NCBI GenBank assembly: GCA_905214895.1
Contig: CAJMNP010000070.1
Span: 1-5,622 of the forward strand
Direction of reading: 5' to 3'
Length of the DNA: 5,622 nucleotides
DNA from: an uncultured bacterium
Lineage (GTDB): Bacteria > Actinomycetota > Coriobacteriia > Coriobacteriales > Coriobacteriaceae
Position 1 is the stretch's first letter, and every line of letters starts with the position of its first letter. Made by a program: the position numbers and the translations under genes. Positions 1-5,622 of this stretch are shown in pieces. The notes under the pieces were generated by a model that made no database searches, was not told where the DNA came from, and saw only the letters and a list, made by a program, of their open reading frames with translations.

Positions 1-1674
1 GCCCTGGCCGATGCCGAGCGCGCCGAGGCCGAGGCCATCAGCGCCATCCTCTACCCCAACGACGCCGGCGAGCACGGCCGTCTGCTGCGCCTGAAGCAGG
101 AGTACCTGTTTGTCTCAGCCGGCATCTACAGCCTGCTCGACACCTTTGAGAAGGAGCACGGCGAGAACTGGGAGCTGCTGCCGCAGTTTGTTGCCATCCA
201 TACCAACGACACCCACCCCGCCATGTGCGGCCCCGAGCTCATGCGCATCCTCATTGACGAGAAGAAGCTCGAGTGGGATGACGCCTGGAACATCGTGACG
301 CAGGTCGTGAGCTACACCAACCACACCATCCTGCCCGAAGCTCTGGAGAAGTGGCCCATCGGCACGTTCTCCAAGCTCCTCCCCCGCGTGTACCAGATCA
401 TCGACGAAATCAGCCGTCGTTGGCACGAGTTGTTCGACACCACGCAGGAGGGCTGGCAGGAGCGTCTGCGCCAGACCGCCATCCTGTGGGACGGCGAGAT
501 TCGCATGGCCAACCTGTCCGTGATTTGCAGCCACAGCGTCAACGGCGTGGCCAAGATCCACTCCGACATCATCAAGAACATCGTGCTCAAGGACTTCTAT
601 GCCCTGACGCCCGAGAAGTTCAACAACAAGACCAACGGCATCTCGCACCGTCGCTTCTTTGCCGAGGCCAACCCCACCTATGCCAAGCTCGTCACCGATG
701 CCATTGGCGACGGCTGGCTCAAGGACGCCTTTGAGCTGGAGAAGCTCAAGGAGTTTAAGGACGACACCGAGTTTCTGAAGGCCGTGGGCGCCTCCAAGCG
801 CGCCAACAAGGAGCGCCTGGCCGCCTACGTTAAGGCCGAGACCGGTCTGGTTATCGACCCCAACACCGTCTTCGATGTTCAGGTTAAGCGCTTCCATGCC
901 TACAAGCGCCAGCTCATGAATATCATGAAGGTGATGGACATCTACAACCGTCGCATCGCCGATCCCAACTTCCACGTGACGCCGACGACCTTCATCTTTA
1001 GCGGCAAGGCTGCCTCGAGCTACACCTTCGCCAAGGAGACCATCCGCCTCATTAACTCCGTGGCCGACGTCATCAACAACGACCCGCGCGTCAACGAGGT
1101 CATGAAGGTCTGCTTTATCCCCAACTTCCGCGTGAGCAACGCCCAGCTCATCTACCCCGCCGCCGAGATTTCGGAACAGATCTCCACGGCCGGCAAGGAG
1201 GCCTCGGGCACGTCCAACATGAAGCTCATGATGAACGGCGCCATTACGCTGGGCACCCTCGACGGCGCCAACATCGAGATCGCCGACCTGGCCGGCCGCG
1301 AGAACGAGGCCATCTTTGGCCTGACCGCTCCCGAGGTCGAGCAGCTCTGGGCATCCAACAGCTACTTTGCGTGGGATACCCTCAACAACGATCGCGAGCG
1401 TCTGGGCCGCGTGATGGACGAGCTCAAGGACAACACCTTTGCGGGTCTTTCGGGCAACTTCGAGAGCATCTACAACGAGCTCATGAACAACAACGACCCC
1501 GACCTGGTCATGGCCGATTTCCGCAGCTACGTGGATGCATGGGAGAAGCTCACCGGCAGCTACGGCGACCAGGAGACCTGGAACCGCAAGGCGCTGCTCA
1601 ACACCGCCTCCTCCGGCTGGTTCTCGAGCGACCGCACCATTCGCGAGTACCGCGACGAGATCTGGCACGCGTAA
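1..1674 (+). CDS. glgP: Glycogen phosphorylase (alpha-glucan phosphorylase), 5' partial
   Basis: Releases glucose-1-phosphate from the non-reducing ends of glycogen by PLP-dependent phosphorolysis (GT35 family, cytoplasmic). The frame is open from base 1, so the start lies upstream; 557 residues are visible and comparison with rabbit muscle phosphorylase suggests roughly 200-270 N-terminal residues are missing. Visible family motifs are NDTHPA (residues 69-74), YTNHTILPEALEKWP just after, KRFHAYKRQ (296-304) and the PLP signature EASGTSNMKLMMN (400-412), in which K408 (bases 1222-1224) is the expected Schiff-base lysine. The K296-K408 distance of 112 equals that of rabbit K568-K680, so the catalytic core has no internal indel or frameshift. 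The C-terminal SSDRTIREY is also typical. One difference is Ala300 where rabbit has Glu (HEYKRQ); I believe this occurs in other bacterial members. The gene is first of four visible glg genes, followed by a 108-nt gap. Identification is firm; substrate choice between glycogen and maltodextrin is inferred from context. Confidence 0.97.
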   Translation, partial: ALADAERAEAEAISAILYPNDAGEHGRLLRLKQEYLFVSAGIYSLLDTFEKEHGENWELLPQFVAIHTNDTHPAMCGPELMRILIDEKKLEWDDAWNIVTQVVSYTNHTILPEALEKWPIGTFSKLLPRVYQIIDEISRRWHELFDTTQEGWQERLRQTAILWDGEIRMANLSVICSHSVNGVAKIHSDIIKNIVLKDFYALTPEKFNNKTNGISHRRFFAEANPTYAKLVTDAIGDGWLKDAFELEKLKEFKDDTEFLKAVGASKRANKERLAAYVKAETGLVIDPNTVFDVQVKRFHAYKRQLMNIMKVMDIYNRRIADPNFHVTPTTFIFSGKAASSYTFAKETIRLINSVADVINNDPRVNEVMKVCFIPNFRVSNAQLIYPAAEISEQISTAGKEASGTSNMKLMMNGAITLGTLDGANIEIADLAGRENEAIFGLTAPEVEQLWASNSYFAWDTLNNDRERLGRVMDELKDNTFAGLSGNFESIYNELMNNNDPDLVMADFRSYVDAWEKLTGSYGDQETWNRKALLNTASSGWFSSDRTIREYRDEIWHA

Positions 1675-1712
1675 AGGCGCGCGAGCTCCCTTATGCCAGC
1701 ACGGCATTACTC

Positions 1713-1741
1713 GACGGGCGCGACCGAGCGCCGCGCCCGTC
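1713..1741 (+). promoter_or_regulatory. Intercistronic stem-loop between glgP and glgC
   Basis: A perfect 10-bp inverted repeat, GACGGGCGCG at 1713-1722 and CGCGCCCGTC at 1732-1741, encloses a 9-nt loop. It lies 39 nt after the glgP stop. No T-run follows (the next bases are ACTAATGGG), so it does not look like a canonical intrinsic terminator. It may instead stabilise the 3' end of the glgP message, act as a processing site, or be a weak attenuator that lowers transcription into glgC. The base pairing is read directly from the sequence; the role is inferred. Confidence 0.55.
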
Positions 1742-1768
1742 ACTAATGGGTTTAAGAACATCGATGAC

Positions 1769-1776
1769 AGAAGGAG
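1769..1776 (+). promoter_or_regulatory. Ribosome binding site of glgC
   Basis: AGAAGGAG sits 6 nt before the ATG at 1783. It is a near-ideal Shine-Dalgarno sequence and fixes the glgC start. No convincing -35/-10 pair is seen in the gap upstream, so glgC is probably transcribed by read-through from glgP. Confidence 0.85.
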
Positions 1777-1782
1777 AAATCG

Positions 1783-2931
1783 ATGAGTAAGAAAGAATGC
1801 ATCGCGATGCTCCTCGCAGGAGGACAGGGCAGCCGATTGGGGGCACTCACCCAAAAGATCGCTAAGCCGGCGGTTAGCTTTGGTGGCAAGTTCCGCATTA
1901 TCGACTTTTCGCTGTCCAACTGCTCCAACTCGGGCATCGACACGGTGGGCGTTCTGACGCAGTATCGCCCCTACCTGCTGCATGCCTATGTGGGCTCCGG
2001 CGAGGCATGGGATCTGGACAGCCGCGACGGCGGCGTGTCGATCCTGCCGCCGTACGAGACGCAGACCGGTGGCGCCTGGTATGCGGGCACAGCCGATGCC
2101 ATTACGCAGAACCTCGACTACATCAAGGCCAACGACCCCAAGTACGTCCTGATTCTTTCGGGCGACCATCTGTATCGCATGGACTACCGCAAGATGCTCA
2201 AGACGCACATTGAGAACAACGCCGACCTCACGGTGAGCGTTATGCCCGTGCCGTGGGAGGAAGCCAGCCGCTTTGGCATCCTGACCACCGACCCCGAGGA
2301 CGGCCGCATCACCAAGTTTACCGAGAAGCCCGAGAAGCCCGATTCGAACCTCGCGTCCATGGGCATCTACATCTTCTCGGCCGACGTCCTGATCGAGGCG
2401 CTCGAGGCGGACGCTCTGGACCAGCGCTCGAGCCACGACTTTGGCAAGGACATCATCCCCAAGCTACTCGGCGAGGGCAAGCGCCTGTACAGCTACGAGT
2501 TCCACGGCTTTTGGAAGGACGTCGGCACCATCGCCAGCTTCCACGAGACCTCGATGGACCTGCTGGGTAACAACCCCGAGTTCGATCTGTTTGACAAGAA
2601 CTTCCCCATCATGTCCAACATCACCACGCGTCCGCCGCACTACATTGGCCCGGATGGACGCCTGGACGACTGCCTGGTCTCCAACGGCTGCAAGATCTAC
2701 GGCACCGCTCGCCACTCGATCCTTTCGACCGATGTCATCATCGAGGAGCGCGCCGTGGTCGAGGACTCCGTGCTGCTGCCGGGTGCGCACGTTAAGAGCG
2801 GCGCGCACATCTGCCGCGCTATTTTGGGCGAGAACTCCACGGTCGAAGAGGGCGTGAAGCTCGGCTCTGTCGATACCACCAAGGATACGGCCGTCGTTGG
2901 AAATGACGTCGTTATCGGGAAGGGGGAATGA
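1783..2931 (+). CDS. glgC: Glucose-1-phosphate adenylyltransferase (ADP-glucose pyrophosphorylase), catalytic subunit
   Basis: Makes ADP-glucose and pyrophosphate from ATP and glucose-1-phosphate, the committed and usually allosterically controlled step of bacterial glycogen synthesis. The 382-residue length matches the short Gram-positive form (B. subtilis GlgC is about 380). The N-terminal nucleotidyltransferase domain shows [13 protein letters not shown] (11-23), [15 protein letters not shown] (28-42), WYAGTADAI (99-107), [10 protein letters not shown] (126-135), FTEKP (179-183), [10 protein letters not shown] (217-226) and WKDVGT (244-249). By alignment from memory, D128 corresponds to the E. 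coli catalytic D142, K182 to the glucose-1-phosphate-binding K195, Y100 to the ATP-site Y114 and K25 to the activator-site K39, so the enzyme should be active. The C-terminal part (about 290-382) has hexapeptide repeats of a left-handed beta-helix. The start is set by a strong ribosome binding site and by similarity of [14 protein letters not shown] to Gram-positive homologues. The stop lies 4 nt before glgD. Effector specificity cannot be read from sequence. Confidence 0.98.
   Translation: MSKKECIAMLLAGGQGSRLGALTQKIAKPAVSFGGKFRIIDFSLSNCSNSGIDTVGVLTQYRPYLLHAYVGSGEAWDLDSRDGGVSILPPYETQTGGAWYAGTADAITQNLDYIKANDPKYVLILSGDHLYRMDYRKMLKTHIENNADLTVSVMPVPWEEASRFGILTTDPEDGRITKFTEKPEKPDSNLASMGIYIFSADVLIEALEADALDQRSSHDFGKDIIPKLLGEGKRLYSYEFHGFWKDVGTIASFHETSMDLLGNNPEFDLFDKNFPIMSNITTRPPHYIGPDGRLDDCLVSNGCKIYGTARHSILSTDVIIEERAVVEDSVLLPGAHVKSGAHICRAILGENSTVEEGVKLGSVDTTKDTAVVGNDVVIGKGE
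2921..2926 (+). promoter_or_regulatory. Ribosome binding site of glgD, inside the end of glgC
   Basis: AGGGGG lies within the last codons of glgC, 9 nt before the ATG at 2936. It decides the glgD start: the in-frame ATG further upstream at 2897 has no such site and would add 13 residues not expected in the family. The position makes translational coupling with glgC likely. Confidence 0.7.
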
Positions 2932-2935
2932 TCCG

Positions 2936-4063
2936 ATGATCAATCGCAAGGCCATCGGTTATATCACCGCTAACTACTCTTCGACCTACGGCAGCGTGCT
3001 GCTCAAGGACCGCCCCATCGCGTCCGTTCCGTTTTTGGGCCGCTACCGCCTGATCGACTTCCCGCTGTCCAACATGATGAATGCCGGCATCAAGACTGTC
3101 GGCGTCGTCATGCCGGGCAACTACCGCTCGCTGATCGACCACGTGGGCTCGGGCAAGGACTGGGGCCTGGACCGCAAGAAGGGCGGCCTGTTCATGGTGC
3201 CCGGCAACGCGTATGGCACCACCAAGGGCGGCATGCGCTTCCTGCTGCGCGACATCATCTCCAACAAGACGCTGTTCCAGCGCTCGGACAAGCCCTATGT
3301 CGTGATGATGGGCACCAACATCATCTTTAACATGGATCTCAACACCATCATCGATGCGCACGAGAACTCCGGCGCCCAGATGACCGTGGTGTACTGCAAG
3401 GCCACGCGCAATGTTGATGACGAGACCAAGCTCGAGATTAACGAGAACGGCCGCCTGACGGGCGTGAGCGCCGGCGTCGTGTACGGCGACAACGCCTCTA
3501 TGGACTGCTGCATCGTCAACCGCGAGACGCTGCTCGAGATTATCGACCACTACCAGGCCGCCGACTATCTGGACCTGCTCGAGGCACTCCAGGGCGACTT
3601 TGGCAACATCGACGTGTGCAGCTACGAGTACAAGGGCGAGGTCGTGGGCGTGTTTAGCGAGAAGTCGCTGTATCGCCGCAGCATGGACCTGCTCGACCAG
3701 ACCGTGGCCGACCAGCTCTTTGACCCCGAGCGCCCGATCCTGACCAAGGCCCACGACGTGCCGCCTTCGCGCTATGCGACCGGCAGCCACGCGTGCAACT
3801 CGATCATCTCGGCCGGCTGCATCATCAAGGGCACCGTGCGCAACTCGATCCTGTCGCGCGGCGTTGTGGTCGAGGAAGGCGCTTCGGTGACCAACTCGAT
3901 CATCAACCAGAGCTGCATTATCAAGAGCGGCGCCCGCGTTGAGAATGCCATCCTGGACAAGAACAACGTGGTTCCCTCCAACACCGAGCTTCGCGGCACG
4001 CCCGAGAATATCCTGGTGCTGGGCAAGGCCCCGTTAACTCCCGATACCACCATCGTGCATTAA
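2936..4063 (+). CDS. glgD: GlgD, non-catalytic regulatory subunit of ADP-glucose pyrophosphorylase
   Basis: A paralogue of GlgC that, in studied Gram-positive bacteria, associates with GlgC to raise its activity or change its regulation while having little or no activity itself. The 375-residue protein keeps the GlgC fold: FLGRYRLIDFPLSN (33-46) matches Glg[15 protein letters not shown] at the same position, and hexapeptide repeats (about 281-345) form the C-terminal beta-helix. The catalytic motifs are lost. The nucleotide-binding loop [13 protein letters not shown] is replaced by TANYSSTYGSVLL (11-23), the lysine of KPAV is absent, SGDH with the catalytic Asp is replaced by MGTN (125-128), and no FTEKP equivalent is seen. 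This pattern defines GlgD and is not a sign of decay, since the frame is intact and codon use matches its neighbours. Starting 4 nt after the glgC stop, it is probably made in coupled amounts with GlgC. The subunit role is inferred from the family. Confidence 0.94.
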   Translation: MINRKAIGYITANYSSTYGSVLLKDRPIASVPFLGRYRLIDFPLSNMMNAGIKTVGVVMPGNYRSLIDHVGSGKDWGLDRKKGGLFMVPGNAYGTTKGGMRFLLRDIISNKTLFQRSDKPYVVMMGTNIIFNMDLNTIIDAHENSGAQMTVVYCKATRNVDDETKLEINENGRLTGVSAGVVYGDNASMDCCIVNRETLLEIIDHYQAADYLDLLEALQGDFGNIDVCSYEYKGEVVGVFSEKSLYRRSMDLLDQTVADQLFDPERPILTKAHDVPPSRYATGSHACNSIISAGCIIKGTVRNSILSRGVVVEEGASVTNSIINQSCIIKSGARVENAILDKNNVVPSNTELRGTPENILVLGKAPLTPDTTIVH

Positions 4064-4094
4064 CGTAGGCACCGCAACATCGCTCGTAACATGT

Positions 4095-4130
4095 AGAATA
4101 GCCGCCCGGTTTGCGCCAGGCGGCTATTCT
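4095..4130 (+). terminator. Strong stem-loop between glgD and glgA, possible attenuator or leaky terminator
   Basis: A perfect 12-bp inverted repeat, AGAATAGCCGCC (4095-4106) and GGCGGCTATTCT (4119-4130). Inside it, after one C/A mismatch, GG (4108-4109) can pair with CC (4116-4117) over a 6-nt loop. The GC-rich core followed by TATTCT and then CGAATT resembles an imperfect intrinsic terminator, and the A-rich left arm gives the same look on the other strand. However, no uninterrupted T-run is present and only 23 nt separate the hairpin from the glgA start. It could equally be an RNA processing or stability element. The pairing is certain from sequence; termination is inferred and unproven. 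Confidence 0.55.
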
Positions 4131-4143
4131 CGAATTGCAACAT

Positions 4144-4148
4144 GGGAG
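4144..4148 (+). promoter_or_regulatory. Ribosome binding site of glgA
   Basis: GGGAG lies 5 nt before the ATG at 4154. It favours that start over the in-frame ATG at 4142, which has no purine-rich site upstream and overlaps this one. The site is outside the upstream stem, so that stem does not itself hide it. Confidence 0.7.
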
Positions 4149-4153
4149 ATAAT

Positions 4154-5622
4154 ATGGCAGATTCCAGCAAAAAGATGCAGATCGTGTTTGCCTCGGCCGA
4201 GTGCGCACCGTTCGTAAAGACAGGTGGCCTGGGAGACGTGGCGGGCTCGCTGCCAGCGGCGCTCGTGCGCGCCGGCGCCGAGGTCATCGTGATGGTGCCC
4301 AAGTACGCCACCATCAAGGACGAGTACAAGGCGCAAATGGAGCACTTCTCCGACTTTTACGTGAGCCTGGGCTGGCGCAACGAGTACTGCGGGCTCGAGA
4401 AGCTCGAGCACGACGGCGTCACATATATGTTCATCGACAACGAGCGCTACTTTGCGCGCGACTATCCGTACGGCTTCTTTGACGACGGCGAGCGCTTTGC
4501 GTTCTTCTCCAAGGCCATCACCGAGAGCCTGCAGCACCTGCCGGCCGGCTTTGAGTGTGACATCCTGCACTGCAATGACTGGCAGACGGCACTGGCACCC
4601 GTATTCCTGCGCGAGTTCTACCAGGGCCTGCCGCTGTACGACCGCGTCAAGACCGTGTTCTCGATCCACAACGTGGCGTTCCAGGGCCAGTTTAGCGACA
4701 CTGTGATGGAGGACATCCTGGGTGTGGCACACATTCCGGCGGCCGCCTCGCAGCTGCGTTGCGACGCCTGCAGCATCAATTACATGCTGGGCGCGCTGCG
4801 CTATGCCGATGCCATCACCACGGTGAGCCCCACCTATGCAGGCGAGATCCAGACGCCCGAGTTTGGCGAGGGCCTGGACGGTGTGCTGCGCGAGCGTTCG
4901 TACGCGCTGCAGGGCATTTTGAATGGCATTGACGTGGCGGGCTTTGACCCGGCGACCGACAAGCGCATTGCCGCCAACTACACCGTGGAGGACCGCTCCG
5001 GCAAGGCCGTGTGCAAGGCAAAGCTGCAGGAGGAACTGGGGCTCGAGGTGCGCGACGACCGCCCGCTCATGGTGATGGTCACGCGCCTGACGCGCCAAAA
5101 GGGCATGGACCTGGTCATGTACGCGCTCGACCGCATTTTGGCCGGCGGCGTGCAGGTGGCTGTGCTGGGCACCGGCGACCGCGACTACGAGGACGGCCTA
5201 CGCTACTTCCAGGACAAGTACCCCGGCACCATGGCAGCGCGCATCGAGTTCGATCCGGCGCTGTCGCAGCGGATGTACGCCGCCGCCGACATGTTCCTGA
5301 TGCCGTCGAAGTTTGAGCCCTGCGGCCTGTCGCAGATTATCGCCATGCGCTATGGCACCCTGCCCATTGTGCGCGAGACCGGTGGTCTGAAGGACACGGT
5401 GATCCCGTATAACGAGTTTACCGGCGAGGGCACGGGCTTCTCGTTTACCAACTTTAACGGCGACGAGATGGGCGACGCCGTGTTCCGCGCGGCTCGCCTG
5501 TTCTGGGACAACCGCGATGCTTGGAACCAGCTGGTCACGCAGGCCATGAGCCAGGACTTTAGCTGGACGCGCTCGGCCGACAAGTATCTGGACCTGTACT
5601 TCTTTATGCACCCGGAGATTGA
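4154..5622 (+). CDS. glgA: Glycogen synthase (ADP-glucose dependent, GT5), 3' partial
   Basis: Transfers glucose from ADP-glucose to the non-reducing end of alpha-1,4-glucan in the cytoplasm, using the product of GlgC/GlgD. The frame is open to the window edge: 489 complete codons plus two bases. E. coli GlgA is 477 residues, and the visible tail already extends about three residues past its end by alignment at DFSW, so probably few codons are missing. Motifs in order are KTGGLGDV (22-29, ADP-glucose site), HCNDWQTAL (139-147), SIHN with H172, TTVSPTYA, GILNGID, TRLTRQKG with R311 and K316, and FEPCGL with E388 followed by YGTLP and TGGLKDTV. H172, R311, K316 and E388 correspond to E. coli H161, R300, K305 and E377 at a constant offset of 11, so the two-lobed GT-B active site appears complete. 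An internal start at M8 (4175) aligns with the E. coli N-terminus but lacks a good ribosome binding site. The gene follows glgD by 90 nt. Confidence 0.97.
   Translation, partial: MADSSKKMQIVFASAECAPFVKTGGLGDVAGSLPAALVRAGAEVIVMVPKYATIKDEYKAQMEHFSDFYVSLGWRNEYCGLEKLEHDGVTYMFIDNERYFARDYPYGFFDDGERFAFFSKAITESLQHLPAGFECDILHCNDWQTALAPVFLREFYQGLPLYDRVKTVFSIHNVAFQGQFSDTVMEDILGVAHIPAAASQLRCDACSINYMLGALRYADAITTVSPTYAGEIQTPEFGEGLDGVLRERSYALQGILNGIDVAGFDPATDKRIAANYTVEDRSGKAVCKAKLQEELGLEVRDDRPLMVMVTRLTRQKGMDLVMYALDRILAGGVQVAVLGTGDRDYEDGLRYFQDKYPGTMAARIEFDPALSQRMYAAADMFLMPSKFEPCGLSQIIAMRYGTLPIVRETGGLKDTVIPYNEFTGEGTGFSFTNFNGDEMGDAVFRAARLFWDNRDAWNQLVTQAMSQDFSWTRSADKYLDLYFFMHPEI

Noticed and set aside
1764..1790. 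An 8-codon reading frame (MTEGEIDE) overlapping the glgC start, with ATCGATG repeated at 1760 and 1779.
   Set aside because: No ribosome binding site precedes its ATG and it contains the glgC site itself. A 7-bp repeat this short can arise by chance. Conservation in relatives would be needed to reconsider it as a leader peptide.
115..2436. A 773-codon open frame on the minus strand opposite glgP and glgC.
   Set aside because: It lies exactly codon-on-codon opposite the sense genes, where an antisense stop arises only from sense TTA, CTA or TCA. These codons are rare here, and the frame ends at the TCA serine codon at 115-117. Its translation is low-complexity, rich in V, G, L, A and H, as expected of a shadow. 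It also spans both genes and the gap between them.
2897..2935. Upstream in-frame start for glgD giving a 388-residue protein.
   Set aside because: It would overlap glgC by 35 nt, lacks a ribosome binding site, and adds 13 residues unlike GlgD N-termini; the ATG at 2936 has AGGGGG at suitable spacing.
2912..3790. A long minus-strand open frame opposite glgD.
   Set aside because: It has the same codon-register relationship to glgD, no recognisable domain, and a composition typical of antisense to GC-rich genes.
4094..4099. TAGAAT as a possible -10 element for a glgA promoter.
   Set aside because: No -35-like hexamer lies 16-18 bp upstream, and the hexamer overlaps the left arm of the stem-loop, which explains its sequence better.
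4074..4143. GCAACAT at 4074-4080 and 4137-4143, with GTAACAT at 4086-4092, as a possible repeated operator.
   Set aside because: Copies are short, unevenly spaced and straddle the hairpin, and the last overlaps the glgA leader; chance is adequate without conservation data.
4148..4153. GATAAT as a possible -10 element just before glgA.
   Set aside because: Transcription would begin inside the coding region past the ATG, and the bases are already explained by the ribosome binding site and spacer.
4124..5098. A long minus-strand open frame opposite glgA.
   Set aside because: It is in codon register with glgA and is explained by avoidance of TTA, CTA and TCA in the sense gene; no protein family features are visible.

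Overview
The window is a compact, entirely plus-strand glycogen metabolism operon: glgP (5' end missing), glgC, glgD and glgA (3' end missing by probably only a few codons). No RNA gene, mobile element, CRISPR array or origin is visible, and no protein-coding gene is supported on the minus strand.

Layout: glgP runs from base 1 to 1674 and encodes the C-terminal two thirds of glycogen phosphorylase. A 108-nt gap (1675-1782) holds a perfect 10-bp inverted repeat and a strong ribosome binding site. glgC (1783-2931) encodes ADP-glucose pyrophosphorylase. glgD (2936-4063) starts only 4 nt after the glgC stop and encodes the paralogous, catalytically degenerate regulatory subunit. A 90-nt gap (4064-4153) holds a perfect 12-bp inverted repeat. 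glgA (4154 to the window end) encodes the ADP-glucose-dependent glycogen synthase.

The genes form one pathway. GlgC, probably in a complex with GlgD, makes ADP-glucose from glucose-1-phosphate and ATP. GlgA adds that glucose to alpha-1,4-glucan chains. GlgP removes glucose from the chains by phosphorolysis, regenerating glucose-1-phosphate. No branching enzyme (glgB) or debranching enzyme is seen; these may lie outside the window.

Organism: the DNA is GC-rich by eye, with strong preference for codons ending in G or C (AAG, GAG, CTG/CTC, ATC, AAC) and rare TTA, CTA and TCA. A GlgC/GlgD pair is best known from Firmicutes, but this codon use fits a GC-rich Gram-positive. A Coriobacteriia gut actinobacterium such as Collinsella is my best guess, an inference that a similarity search would have to settle.

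The pathway itself is well known and I found no undescribed system. The points most worth checking are the two stem-loops in the only two sizeable gaps of the operon, especially the one before glgA, where too little room remains downstream for a separate promoter.
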